Shown here: positions 24,849-35,895 of the stretch, piece after piece
How positions within the stretch are numbered: position 1 is the first letter of the stretch
Layout: the number at the start of each line of letters is the position of its first letter
Source of the DNA: Amorphophallus konjac
Lineage: Eukaryota; Streptophyta; Magnoliopsida; Alismatales; Araceae
Direction: 5' to 3'
Length of the DNA stretch: 64,000 nucleotides
Assembly: GCA_022559845.1 (NCBI GenBank)
Contig: CM040125.1
Span: forward strand, 202,346,102-202,410,101
The notes under the pieces: model-generated
Database searches by the model: none
Told to the model about the DNA's origin: nothing
Seen by the model: the letters and a program-made list of their open reading frames with translations, nothing else
Program-made: the position numbers and the translations under genes

Positions 24849-25855
24849 CGAGACCCCTCTTCTTGGCCCAATGAAGTCCAGTCAGGGGACTTTCTCCCCA
24901 CTGCCATGTCTCAGCCTTCTGACCTCTGTACACATATGTCCCGGGGATGTCCAGAGACCGTCGTGAATGACCTGAGAAGATACAGTAATGGGGAGGACCT
25001 CCCTCCCCTATAGTCCTCATTCCCGATCCGGATTCCACCCTTATGAACCCGAAGGGCCATGTCGTTACATGAGTTCCGAAGGGTTTTAAGGGGATATTGA
25101 CCGATGAAACAGAGGCAAGCGATGTCCCGGGGCCCGGTGCCCATCCTCATTCGGTTGTCATCCCGGCATTCCGTGGGTGATGACCTATCTTCTCTTGGCA
25201 CAATCCAAGTCAAGGGGACATGCTGCCGAAATTCACACATACCTGGCCAGGTCACTGTGATACTACCTCTCAACCCCGTCGGCCCACGGAGTCATGCCTT
25301 TGTATGCCCTCCGATGGTCCCCTCGAAGGGGGGATACAAATGTGCTACCGCACCCATATGGGGCGTGCCATGGCATGCCGGTCCCTATTCGGACTCCGGG
25401 TCAATTATGTCTGATCCTCTACGGATCCCACCCTGCCACTGCATGGGTGGTTTCCTATTCCCCACTTGGCATCATCCAAGATGGTGGGAATATGCCGTCG
25501 GATTTCTCCCGTAATTAACGAACCCCTGCTTTGTCCAAATACATTTAACGTCTTGCAAACAGATGAATTTTTTCTCCTTTGAGCATGCGGCTTTACCTTT
25601 AGCGTTTAATCAAGGGTTGTCTTCCTTAGGGAGGACGTAATTAACGTCATAGCATATAGGGTATGACGGACTTCTAGTCCAGACACGATCACTCACAATC
25701 GACTGACCAAGTCAGATCGAGCGCACAATAAGAATTGTCACCACGGTGACTGGCACGCCAATAAATCTATAAACATAAATAAATAACCAGATAACAGATA
25801 AACAAACAACGATAGCTCCGATATATGATTTTTTAAAAAAATTCTGCGCACCACA

Positions 25856-27748
25856 GTCCCTAAGTCAAAACCACGGTAAAATATCATGGAAACGGTACAG
25901 AAAGTCGGATCCACATCAATTAAAAGTCCTCGACCACTAGGCCGTTCAATGGACTCACAATTCCGCATAACGAGAAACACAGAACATGAGGGATCACCTA
26001 AGACCTCGAACCATACTAGCATGCAAATCGAGGTAAGACGATACCTCCGAGCGTCCAAAACATACTCTCGATCCTCACGAGATAGTCGGGACACTCACGA
26101 GTTCATATGTCAACCACTGGGTCACAACCGGGTTGACCAAAAACCATAATGACACTCGAAATAATGTGGCACGTTACTCGATATCATGGCAATTCTGGAC
26201 ACCATACATCACGGTCAGAGCCCTCATAGGATGTCCAAGACATCCACAGGAATAATGGGCTGACCAAGGGGTCGAAGCCAAGCCAACCGGAAGCCAAACC
26301 AACGAAAAGAAGACTCTAGTCAGGTGGCGGTCATCCTCCTGGCTGCTACCAGACAACCCAGCAAATGGCGGTCTCATCGGGACCGCTAATAGAATGTGAC
26401 AGTCTCCAAAGGGCCGCCTCCTGAATATGGCGATCATGGCCAGACCGCCATTTAACAGAAACCCCAACACGGAGATAGGGAGAAAATAGGCAGAATGCAG
26501 TCACCTGGGGACCGTAACTTGAAGCAGGCGGTCACCCCAGGTCCACCTGTTGGAGGTGGCAGTCATAGCTGGACCCTCTTCTCTAAGATGCCTCAAAAAA
26601 TGCATGATAAGTCATCCTGGTTGTGGTCCTTGGCCTGACCATTACTTCAGAAGATGGTCAGTCGCAAGGCCGCTACTAGGAACCGACCTAACCGACTTAA
26701 AAGCCAAATAGTGGTCACCCTTGGGCCGCTACTACCAAGTTGATGTCGATTTGTAGATCGCAACCCGAAACTGACTTAAAACACTGAAGAAAACATATAG
26801 CGGTACCCCTTGGACCATTTCTTAAAGGTAGCGGTCCTCCTTGGGCCGCCATCTCAAGTAGCGGTCTCTATTACAACAGCTACTTCCTACTGGTGTAAAA
26901 ACCGTAGGAAAGCACAAAACTAGGTCTTTCCAGGCCTCAATCGTTCCAGAACGATAGAGAAACATTCATAGACTCAATGCCAACCTTCCACAAGACGGAA
27001 GGGGCTAAACAAACCAGAAAATGATAATTAAACGGGCGATTTCATCAAATCAACCCAAAATGACTCACATGGGCATCCGGGCTCGTACCGTCCCCAAATC
27101 ATGACCAAATGCAGTCAAACTAGCGGGAATCGAATCCCGACATTCCAGGGGTTCAAATTTTGCCATTTAAATTAGAAACTATCACATGGAACGATGATTT
27201 CGGCTCACACCCCCGAAACAAGCTTTCACCCTTAATGTAGGAAAACTCACTCATACGCCCGCCAATCGGCTTGAAATCGCGAGGGAATGCAGGAAACATG
27301 TAGAGTATCCGTCCCCCAACCTTCATCGAATATTTCGCGCGCCGAAAATATCAAAAACCATCACACAAACAACGTCGTGCTTCGAATCCATGAAATGGGA
27401 TCGCGCCGACACCACGCTCCATTCCTCGCGCCTTCACGCTCCACGACGCCTCCACGGCATCCCCGCCTAGTCCACCTCAACCACGGTCGCGGGCCTGGGG
27501 GAGAGGGGAGGAGAGGAGAGAGAACAGAGGGGGGGAGAGTGAGCACGACGGGAGGAGAGAGGAGAGAGGGTGAAAAAGAAAAAGGAAATAGAAATATCGA
27601 ATATTTCTAAAATCTGATTTTCTGGCCTGAAATTCCATAAAATCAGATAAATACAAAAAAATAGCCTCCGTGATCCTCGAAACAAGCACAATGCACTTAT
27701 AGCATCTCGGAGTCCGAAATATCAACAGTTGACTCTCCACAGGGTTTC
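25856..27748 (-). repeat. Element B, LTR fragment 1 (3' LTR of a minus-strand element)
   Basis: 25856-27740 aligns throughout with 49484-51370, which identifies both as copies of one LTR. Here the fragment is cut on the left by element A and on the right by element C1 (GTTTC at 27744-27748). Its continuation to the LTR edge is at 37356-37453. Dyads of the form CGGTC-N7-GACCG occur at about 26310-26890. The C-rich stretch on the minus strand near 27470-27570 gives spurious open frames. No gene is seen. Confidence 0.85.
26310..26890. repeat. Interrupted-palindrome cluster in element B LTR
   Basis: Repeated pairs of CGGTC-like and GACCG-like arms with 7 bases between, for example CGGTC-TCATCGG-GACCG near 26364 and CGGTC acccttg GGCCG near 26716. 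One or two arm mismatches are common. Most of the same dyads are found at 49950-50490 in the other LTR copy. Confidence 0.75.
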
Positions 27749-28395
27749 TGTAACACCCGGTAATTTTAAAGGCTAAAAAGGAAATAAATATATAAATATA
27801 TATTTAGATTTTGAAAAGAAAAATAACATATACATGATGATATCTACATATCTCTATAAATAGTTAATAAGGTTCCTAGAATTTATAAAAGACTAGTTAA
27901 TATTACCTTTTGGAATGGAAGTAAAAAAATTATCTAGAATCGAACCTGCCTCTGATACCTGGGACAAGGACAAATAAAAGTTAAAGAAATTATGAGGAAT
28001 AAAATCCCTGTATACATACAAATTATTAATAGGTATATGAGGGATTAGTGAATAACCCACACACATTGTAAGGGCCCTTAAGTCTCAACCCACTCATCCA
28101 TATATCTGTGCATATATATATAATGCAAAATAAATAAATATAATACAAAGTAAATAATTAAGGCCAGGCTATACACAACCCTCTGACCGCCTAAGAAGTC
28201 TCACAAGAAGAACTCATGGACCCTACCATTATATTATAATAAATTTAATAATAACATGTTATTTTAAGTAGCCATTTAATGCACAACATAATTTTAATTG
28301 AATTGAGAATCATTAAATCTTGGAGAAAAGGGTCAAATTATATTTTTACTGATTTAGCAAATTTAATATTCCACAATTATTACATTATAAAGGGA

Positions 28396-29112
28396 GGAAT
28401 GTATAGACTTGGGAATGTATGAATGTCTCATGCAATATGCACAGATGTTGGACGTATAGACTTACGATGTGTAGACTTAGGAGGAACGGATGTGTAGACT
28501 TTGCATTGTGTAGACTTGGAGGATGTATGGACTTGAAGAGTGTATGGATTTGGGGAGTGAGATGCTTTGGAATGTACAGACTTAGGAATGTGTAGACTAA
28601 GATGCTTAGGCTTGTGGAATGTATAGACTTGGATTAGATGGATGTACAGACTTTGATGAAGAATGCGATGTATAGACCTAAGAGGATGGATGTACAGACT
28701 CTATGCAATGTATAGACTTATGAAATGCAAAGACTTTGGAATGTGCAGACTTAGAACGTATGGACTTGTGAGTGTATAGACTTAGGGAATGTGTGGACTT
28801 GTGAGTGTATAGACTTCAGGAATGTATAGACTTTGGATGAGGGAATGAATGTATAGACTTGGATGAAGGAATGTGTGAACTTGAGTGGGTAGAATGTATA
28901 GACTTCAGGAATGTATAGACTTCAGGAATGCAAAGACTTTGACAATGTATAGACTTGTATAATGGAATGTATGGACTTGAATGGATGTATGGACTTAGGA
29001 AACGCAACGTACAGACTTAGAAAATGTATAGACATGGGCTATGTATAGACTTGGAACGTGAGATGCTTGGAGGAATGTATAGACTTGGAGATGTATGGAC
29101 TTGTGCATTATA
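28396..29112 (+). repeat. TATAGACTT minisatellite in C1 5' LTR
   Basis: Dozens of imperfect units built on GAATGTATAGACTTGG, with spacing from about 12 to 30 bp. Compared with the 3' LTR copy, one stretch of about 70 bp near 28561-28633 is present only here, accounting for most of the LTR length difference. Confidence 0.88.
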
Positions 29113-29189
29113 TAGTTATAGAAATAACAGGGATATATATATATACACTATTAGTCTTTTGAAGGGTAAGTGAAAATGCCAAAAATGAA

Positions 29190-29520
29190 ATGACGCCAAC
29201 CGTATGCTTGCGTCAATTTCATAAAAGATGACTTTGAACAAGTCGTCATTTCAAATAAAATGAATAGTGCCGATTTTTTGACTAAATAATTTTGGAAAAC
29301 TAATTATATGGAAAAATAGAGAAAAATAGAAAACTCATACCCCTAAAATTTCCTATCTAGATCACATCTATAAAAAAAGATAAAAATCCCGAAACATCGT
29401 TACACCTTAAATTAACAAAATAGGAAAGGTGAATGACGCCTTTGTTCAAGTCGTCAATTAAGGAATTGACGACTGTGTATACAAGCATCGTTTATGAAAA
29501 TAATGCCCCAACCTGAGGCG
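29190..29520. repeat. Dyad cluster upstream of the C1 TATA box
   Basis: Several interrupted palindromes: TGACT-TTGAACA-AGTCG near 29229, CGCCT-TTGTTCA-AGTCG near 29437, TGCCC-CAACCTG-AGGCG near 29502. Arms carry CG and the spacers are 7 bases. A wider pair (TGACGC facing GCGTCA, 13 bases apart) lies at 29191-29215. Confidence 0.75.
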
Positions 29521-29688
29521 TCATTTCCAAACAGGTTCCGTTGGTCTTCGGTTCGAACTAGAATGATAACTGGGCAGGTTTTTGATTAAGGAAAGGATGA
29601 ATACGAGGAAGAGTTAAAGTATAATTGATTCTAAAGAAGGAAGTTCTAATCCTAATCAAATTCTTAGAACCTATTAGGATTCTTCTCC

Positions 29689-29696
29689 TATAAATA
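29689..29696 (+). promoter_or_regulatory. TATA box of C1 5' LTR
   Basis: TATAAATA in CCTATAAATACCCC. The identical sequence lies at the corresponding place in C1's other LTR (34969) and in C2 (39483, 44520), and a similar one in E (minus strand, 62526-62533). It lies about 370 bases upstream of a conserved splice donor. Confidence 0.8.
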
Positions 29697-30169
29697 CCCC
29701 TTCCATCGAGCCAACCTAAAGGCTCTTCTCTTCATCAAAACTTGTTGCTGCTGTCGACCGTGGAGTTTTCTCCATCCTGTTAGTGTTACGAAGAAGGGGT
29801 GTTTACGTGAAGAACTTAAACGGTTCTTCATCGGCTTCCTCTCCTTCCTGGTTGGTTTGTGGAGGAGAAAGCCGTTGCCTTCTCTACTTCGTCCTGTTGC
29901 TGCCACTGCACGGAGGGATCAAGAGCGACTGCTCTTATTATCATCTTGCTCTTCCTCCGCGGTTCGGGTGCAACGAGAAGACACTCTGTTGAAAACAGAG
30001 TATCGTTTTAAGGAGATTTACATCCTTTATCTTCACGTTCTGTCAACCAAACCAATCCACAAGGTAGGTTATCTCAAGATTACGTAGCCCAAACCATCAT
30101 AAATCATGATATTACTATATATTAGTTCATGCATATAGTTTCACTGAGATTTGAAGAAGTTCTATGAAA

Positions 30170-30625
30170 TTTTGTAAGAGGCGACCCTCGTCAGGGCGCC
30201 AATTTTACTTCTGATGACCGGGAGAAGGGTCGTCAATTTCGAATGAATTAATAAATACACATGTTAAAAATTTAATATCTATCTAAATAGTAATCTGATT
30301 TAATGCATGATCACATATTGCGAATCCTGCTATTTTTCTTGACCTGTCCATATACTTGTTTCTTGAAAAATATTTATCTTTGAAAAATGCTACAGTTGAT
30401 AGTGAAATTCTGGAAAAAAGGAAAAGACGACCCTCATTATGTCGTCTATATTGTATATGACGCCCCTGACTAGGGCGCTATTTACCAAATAGAAGACTTA
30501 ATGGAAGTCGCCAATTCCTTAAATACTGAAATTTAGTTATTTTCAGCAAACAGAAATATGAATTGGACGACTATTTTTGCAGTCGTCAATTGTTGAAATG
30601 ATGACCCAGTAAAGGGCGTCCATTT
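30170..30625. repeat. Dyad cluster downstream of the C1 first exon
   Basis: CGACC-CTCGTCA-GGGCG (30174), a CGACC-like / GGTCG pair (about 30216), CGACC-CTCATTA-TGTCG (30425), CGCCC-CTGACTA-GGGCG (30461), AGACT-TAATGGA-AGTCG (30504), CGACT with AGTCG 8 bases apart (30571) and TGACC-CAGTAAA-GGGCG (30602). Lies inside the predicted intron. Confidence 0.8.
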
Positions 30626-30775
30626 CCTATCTTGTTATTTTCCTATGTTTTTCCTATGAACCGTGGATTTATATATATATAAACATGTATACGGCACTAT
30701 ATTCCAAATCCGTGAGTATAGTCCCACGTCTTTCGGCGTTTTATCGATTGCCCCTATTTCTTGGTGATAGATGAA

Positions 30776-30896
30776 CTCTCCATGGGACATTCCGTTCCTT
30801 TGGACCAGTGACTTTATCATAGAGACCTCCGTAAGACTTCGCTAGCCTTGGATTCCCTCAAGGCAGCCGAGCAGGTTGTACCATTAAAACCCATGA
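30776..30896 (+). other. Highly conserved block in the C1 leader intron
   Basis: About 120 bases run nearly unchanged between C1, C2 and E, while sequence on both sides diverges. It contains a 6-bp hairpin, GCCTTG-8 bases-CAAGGC, and a GGACATTCCGTTCCTTTGGA run. Equivalent copies: 36046-36166, 40746-40866, 45791-45911, and 61083-61203 (minus). Function unknown; a splicing signal or structured RNA are possibilities. Confidence 0.6.
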
Positions 30897-32085
30897 TACT
30901 ACTTGATTTTCATGTCACTCTAAAGAAACATGGTAAACCGGCCCTCATGACATGCTATGTGGATGTCATGAGAATATCCTTAAAATTATGGAATGGGAAA
31001 CCATGCCATCAATGTTCTTAAACAATGATGTGCCATACTTATGGACATTAATTCTATCTACATTATCATGTACAAAGAACAAGCAACGCTATATAAGTGC
31101 TTATTCTTGATATCATGATCTCCACCCAGTTTATCGACATGTCATGGTTTCTATGTTTCGCGTAGATTTTTACCGCAAGTTTATCCTGGCTCAAGGGCCT
31201 AGCCCTTGAATTCCATGAAAAATCTTACCTTATCCTTCTATTAAAGCTTATTTTTGAAACTCCTTATTGGCTATAAACTATCGTGGATGTCTAGATCTAT
31301 CTTTAAATGCTGTGCATATAGGGCCCGATCTGGTCCTGGGAGGAGCGCCCGAAAGTACTAGTGCCCATGGGAGTTTTAATGATCGCGGTGTCTTGCATTG
31401 CACCGGAGTACTTGTCTCTCTTGATCTTTGGCATTCCACACTCTCTCTTTCTTGCGTGCGTGACTTGACTTGCGTGACTTTACTAGTGTGGCCCGAAACG
31501 GGCAAAAGTACTTGCGTGAAATAGCCAATAGTCTATAAATATCACTTGATCGTTTGAAAGTTTCGCATAACGTTGATTGATCTATTGCTAGTTTCATTTT
31601 ACTTGTTCGGTTACTTCTACATGCATAGCCTTACTGCATTTACATGTGAAAGATGTAATTACTTAAACCAATTGCTTGTTCTTGAGATATAATTCCTACT
31701 GAGCTTTCGCTCACTCAGTTTATTCCAACATTTTTCAGGTAATTAGGTGGCTAGCGAGACCGTGACTCACATGGGAGGGACAAGTGTGCAAGCGAGCTTC
31801 AAAAACTAGTGAACCTGTGTCTTTTATCTTTCTTGAGTCTAGCATGATGTCTCTTATTTAGTTATCTTATCTAAGTCTATTAGTGCGTCATCTCTTTTTC
31901 TTTCATAGTGACGTAGTTGAGTCTTCAAGTTCTTGTAAGAGATTTATATTTGAAATAAAAAATTTTATTTTTGTTCCAAATTATTTGGTCTCATGCCATT
32001 GCTGTTGATCGTTCACGACTGTTTAACTGCCACGTTCCGAGTAAACGACACGTTCCGCTTCTATCGGTTCGAGGCGTGACAGAGG

Positions 32086-32097
32086 TGGTATCAGAGC
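32086..32097 (+). other. Initiator-Met primer binding site of C1
   Basis: TGGTATCAGAGC four bases after the LTR end is the standard plant initiator-Met tRNA complement. Its downstream neighbourhood is tandemly repeated (next entry). Confidence 0.9.
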
Positions 32098-32380
32098 TTC
32101 GGCTTTCTTATCCTCCAGTTATTAGGTCCCAAGGATAGGTCATCCTTGTCAGTCGTATCAGAGCATCGGCTTTCATATCCTCAAGATATTAGGTTTCAGT
32201 AATAGGTCAAGTATCCTTATCAGTCATATCAGAGCTTCGGCTTTCATATCCTCTAGTTATTTGGTTCGAATGATAGGTCAAGTATCCTTGTCAGTCATAT
32301 CAGAGCTTCGGCTTTCAAACCCTTAGGGTATCAAGTCCAAGAGATAGGTTGAGTATCCTTGTCGGTCATCCTATAGGAGT
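32086..32380 (+). repeat. Tandem amplification of the primer-site segment in C1
   Basis: TATCAGAGC followed by TTCGGCTTTC or ATCGGCTTTC occurs at 32089, 32156, 32227 and 32298, giving four units of 67-71 bp. Only the first has the TGG needed to pair with the tRNA CCA end and sits next to the LTR. C2 has a single copy. The remaining bases to 32497 are unremarkable leader. Confidence 0.88.
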
Positions 32381-32497
32381 TTCGTGAGAGATGGGTAGAA
32401 CTTGGGGTTACAGTTATAAAAGAAAGATAAAATATTTGCATTAATTCTTGAGTCAATAAATTATCTCCCCACTCATCTTTGTAGGAACTTAGATAAA

Positions 32498-32959
32498 ATG
32501 GAAGCATTTAAGCCAAGCTTTGTTCCTGAGATGGTACTAGTAGATGTCCAAGCTTACGCGGACCTTGTTAGGAGAGTCCAGGAGCTAGAGAAGGCAGTGG
32601 AAGTAAAAGAAAGAGTTGAAGGGAAAGATCAAGCCCATGAGTCAGGAAAGTTCATCACTACCAAGAAAAGGATAAACGAGGGTGATATTTCACCAAGGTG
32701 TAAGAAATGCCAGAAATGTAAGAAGTGTAATAAGAAGGGAACTTCGACAGATCACTCGCAAGGCAAGTGTAAATCTTGTGGAAGATATGGTCACCAATCG
32801 AAGAAGTGTTGGTGGAGTTCGGGAGCGTGTCTGCATTGTGGGAGCTTAGATCATAAGATAGCGGAATGCCCTATTTTGACTAAGAAGCCTCCAAAAGGAG
32901 TTCAAGATTTAACCAAATTTGCCAAAGGGAAAGTTACGGAAGGTACCCCTCACCCTTAA
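32498..32959 (+). CDS. gag: N-terminally truncated Gag fragment of C1 with CCHC zinc knuckles
   Basis: 153 codons from ATG to TAA. The first third matches the end of the C2 capsid region (DVQAYADLVRRVQELEKAVE in C1 against DIQTYAEMVKRAQLLEDAME in C2), so the upstream capsid has been deleted. A Lys/Cys-rich linker is followed by two CX2CX4HX4C knuckles (CKSCGRYGHQSKKC and CLHCGSLDHKIAEC), which bind RNA in retroelement Gag. The capsid assembly domain is missing, so it could bind RNA but probably not form particles alone. Interior AUG use is uncertain; it may be a decayed remnant. Confidence 0.8.
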   Translation: MEAFKPSFVPEMVLVDVQAYADLVRRVQELEKAVEVKERVEGKDQAHESGKFITTKKRINEGDISPRCKKCQKCKKCNKKGTSTDHSQGKCKSCGRYGHQSKKCWWSSGACLHCGSLDHKIAECPILTKKPPKGVQDLTKFAKGKVTEGTPHP

Positions 32960-33080
32960 GCCTAAATCAATTCTTCCTAAAATTAGTTCTGTTCCACTCA
33001 ATATATCTAGACCTCTTCTACGCATTATAGCTAGTTCTCCATCGTGAGTAAAGGATAATGTGAATTTGGGACCAAATTCT

Positions 33081-33096
33081 TTTAAGTGTGGGAGGG
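33081..33096 (+). other. Polypurine tract of C1
   Basis: TTTAAGTGTGGGAGGG lies directly before the TG start of the 3' LTR. C2 has TTTTAAGTGGGGGAGGA and E, on the minus strand, a similar run at 63025-63044, supporting relatedness. Confidence 0.85.
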
Positions 33097-33739
33097 TGTA
33101 ACACCCGGTAATTTTGAAGGCTAAAAAGGGAATAAATATATAAATATATATTTAGATTTTGAAAAGAAAAATAACATATACATGATGATATCTACATATC
33201 TCTATAAATAGTTAATAATGTTCCTAGAATTTATAAAAGACTAGTTAATATTACCTTTTGGAATGGAAGTAAAAAATTTATCTAGAATCGAACATGCCTC
33301 TGATACCTAGGACAAGGACAAATAAAAGTTAAAGAAATTATGAGGAATAAAATCCCTGTATACATATAAATTATTAATAGGTATATGAGGGATTAGTGAA
33401 TAACCCACACACATTGTAAGGGCCCTTAAGTCTCAACCCGCTCATCCATATATCTATGCATATATATATAATGCAAAATAAATAAATATAATACAAAGTA
33501 AATAATTAAGGCCAGGCTATACACAACCCTCTGACCGCCTAAGAAGTCTCACAAGAAGAACTCATGGACCCTACCATTATATTATAATAAATGTAATAAT
33601 AACATATTATTTTAAGTAGCCATTTAATGCACAACATAATTTTAATTGAATTGAGAATCATTAAATCTTGGAGAAAAGGGTCAAATTATATTTTTACTAA
33701 TTTAGTAAATTTAATATTCCACAGTTATTACATTATAAA

Positions 33740-34390
33740 GGGGGGAATGTATAGACTTGGGAATGTATGAATGTCTCATGCAATATGCACAGATGTTGGA
33801 CGTATAGACTTACGATGTATAGACTTAGGAGGAACGGATGTGTAGACTTTGCATTGTGTATACTTGGAGGATGTATGGACTTGAAGAGTGTATGGACTTG
33901 GGGAGTGAGATGGGATTAGATGGATGTACAGACTTTGATGAAGAATGTGATGTATAGACCTAGGAGGATGGATGTACAGACTCTATGCAATGTATAGACT
34001 TATGAAATGCAAAGACTTTGGAATGTGCAGACTTAGAACGTATGGACTTGTGAGTGTATAGACTTAGGGAATGTGTGGACTTGTGAGTGTATAGACTTCA
34101 GGAATGTATAGACTTCGGATGAGGGAATGAATGTATAGACTTGGATGAAGGAATGTGTGAACTTGAGTGGGTAGAATGTATAGACTTCAGGAATGTATAG
34201 ACTTCAGGAATGCAAAGACTTTGACAATGTATAGACTTGTATAATGGAATGTATGGACTTGAATGGATGTATGGACTTAGGGAACGCAACGTACAGACTT
34301 AGAAAATGTATAGACATGGGCTATATATAGACTTGGAACGTGAGATGCTTGGAGGAATGTATAGACTTGGAGATGTATGGACTTGTGCAT
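33740..34390 (+). repeat. TATAGACTT minisatellite in C1 3' LTR
   Basis: Same unit family as 28396-29112. The segment between GAGTGAGATG and GGATTAGATGG is collapsed compared with the 5' LTR. Confidence 0.88.
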
Positions 34391-35449
34391 TATATAGTTA
34401 TAGAAATAACAGGGATATATATATACACTATTAGTCTTTTGAAGGGTAAGTGAAAATTCCAAAAATAAAATGACGCCAACCGTATGCTTGCGTCGATTGC
34501 ATAGAAGATGACTTTGAACAAGTCGTCATTTCAAATAAAATGAATAGTGCCGATTTTTCGACTAAAGAATTTTGGAAAACTAATTATATGAAAAAATAGA
34601 GAAAAATAGAAAACTCATACCCCTAAAATTTCCTATCTAGATCACATCTATAAAAAAAGATAAAAATCTCGAAACATCGTTACACCTTAAATTAACAAAA
34701 TAGGAAAGGTGAATGACGCCTTTGTTCAAGTCGTCAATTAAGGAATTGACGACTGTGTATACAAGCGTCGTTTATGAAAATAATATCCCAACCTGAGGCG
34801 TCATTTCCAAACAGGTTCCGTTGGTCTTCGGTTCGAACTAGGATGATAACTGGGCAGGTTTTAGATTAAGGAAAGGATGAATACGAGGAAGAGTTAAAGT
34901 ATAATTGATTCTAAAGAAGGAAGTTCTAATCCTAATCAAATTCTTAGAACCTATTAGGATTCTTCTCCTATAAATACCCCTTCCATCGAGCCAACCTAAA
35001 GGCTCTTCTCTTCATCAAAACTTGTTGCTGCTGTCGACCGTGGAGTTTTCTCCATCCTGTTAGTGTTACGGTGTTTACGTGAAGAACTTAAAGGGTTCTT
35101 CATCGGCTTCCTCTCCTTCCTGGTTGGTTTGTGGAGGAGAAAGTCGTTGCCTTCTCTACTTCGTCCTGTTGCTGCCACTGCACGGAGGGATCAAGAGCGA
35201 CTGCTCTTATTATCATCTTGCTCTTCCTCCGCGGTTCGGGTGCAACGAGAAGACACTGTTGAAAACAGAGTATCGTTTTAAGGAGATTTACATCATTTAT
35301 CTTCACATTCTGTCAACAAAACCAATCCACAAGGTAGGTTATCTCAAGATTACGTAGCCCAAACCATCATAAATCATGATATTACTATATATTAGTTCAT
35401 GCATATAGTTTCACTGAGATTTTAAGAAGTTCTACGAAATTTTGTAAGA

Positions 35450-35895
35450 GGCGACCCTCGTTAGGGCGCCAATTTTACTTCTGACGACCGGGAGAAGGGT
35501 CGTCAATTTCGAATGAATTAATAAATACACATGTTAAAATTTTAATATCTATCTAAACAGTAATCTGATTTAATGCATGATTACATATTTCGAATCCTGC
35601 TATTTTTCTTGACCTATCCATATACTTGTTTCCTGGAAAATATTTATCTTTGAAAAATGCTACAGTTGATAGTGAAATTCTGGAAAAAAGGAAAAGATGA
35701 CCCTCATTATGTCGTCTATATTGTATATGACGCCCCTGACTAGGGCGCTATTTACCAAATAGAAGACTTAATGGAAGTCGCCAATTCCTTAAATACTAAA
35801 ATTTAGTTATTTTCAGCAAATAGAAATATGAATTGGACGACTGTTTTTGTAGTCGTCAATTGTTGAAATGATGACCCAATAAAAGGCGTCAATTT
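35450..35895. repeat. Dyad cluster in C1 3' LTR
   Basis: Counterpart of 30170-30625. Here one dyad is perfect, TGACGACC facing GGTCGTCA near 35483, where the 5' LTR copy has one changed base. A second cluster upstream of the TATA box lies at 34470-34810. Confidence 0.8.

Larger units (their letters stand above)
1..25855 (+). mobile_element. Element A: giant Tat-lineage Ty3/gypsy LTR retrotransposon (5' end outside window)
   Basis: Positions 1-2069 match 23802-25855 almost base for base, giving a truncated 5' LTR and a full 3' LTR. Between them lie a primer site, gag, protease, RT, RNase H, a second RNase H and integrase in Ty3/gypsy order, then a roughly 11 kb 3' region with tandem arrays and an antisense gene, and a G-rich tract abutting the 3' LTR. 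The second RNase H and the lack of a chromodomain place it in the Tat group (Ogre/Retand/Grande relatives), known for long 3' regions with tandem repeats and extra ORFs. The coding region is broken, so the element is not autonomous now, although the LTRs look young. The base run GTCCC after the 3' LTR is the expected target duplication; its partner lies off-window. Confidence 0.93.
22439..25855 (+). repeat. 3' LTR of element A (complete, about 3.4 kb)
   Basis: Begins TGTTGACACC directly after the polypurine tract and ends CCACA, matching the 5' LTR end. A short repeat with core TACGGACTGATAAAA occurs four times at about 22935-23030. A purine-rich tract follows the TATA box (23270-23420). The minisatellite at 24490-24848 mirrors that of the 5' LTR. 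The next five bases, GTCCC, are the expected target duplication. Confidence 0.93.
30064..31738 (+). other. Predicted leader intron inside the C1 5' LTR
   Basis: Donor CACAAG|GTAGGTT at 30064 and acceptor ACATTTTTCAG|G ending 31738. Both ends are conserved at equivalent places in C2 (39892-41719) and E (minus strand, 62133-60201), together with a CCTACTGAGC-TTTCGCTCA phrase about 40 bases before the acceptor. Splicing would join a short first exon to the segment just before the primer site. Inferred from sequence only. Confidence 0.55.
27749..32081 (+). repeat. 5' LTR of element C1 (4333 bp)
   Basis: Matches 33097-37350 closely along its length. In order it holds an AT-rich start, a TATAGACTT minisatellite (28396-29112), a dyad cluster (29190-29520), TATA box (29689), a first exon, a predicted intron (30064-31738) that contains a second dyad cluster and a conserved block, and U5. 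No protein gene is present; short frames near 28816, 29688-30087 and 31267-31597 are non-coding. Confidence 0.95.

Noticed and set aside
27117..27150. tRNA gene suggested by GGGAATCGAATCCC (also near 50750)
   Set aside because: Resembles a T-arm but no A-box, anticodon arm or acceptor stem is found at the right spacing; it lies within the element B LTR.
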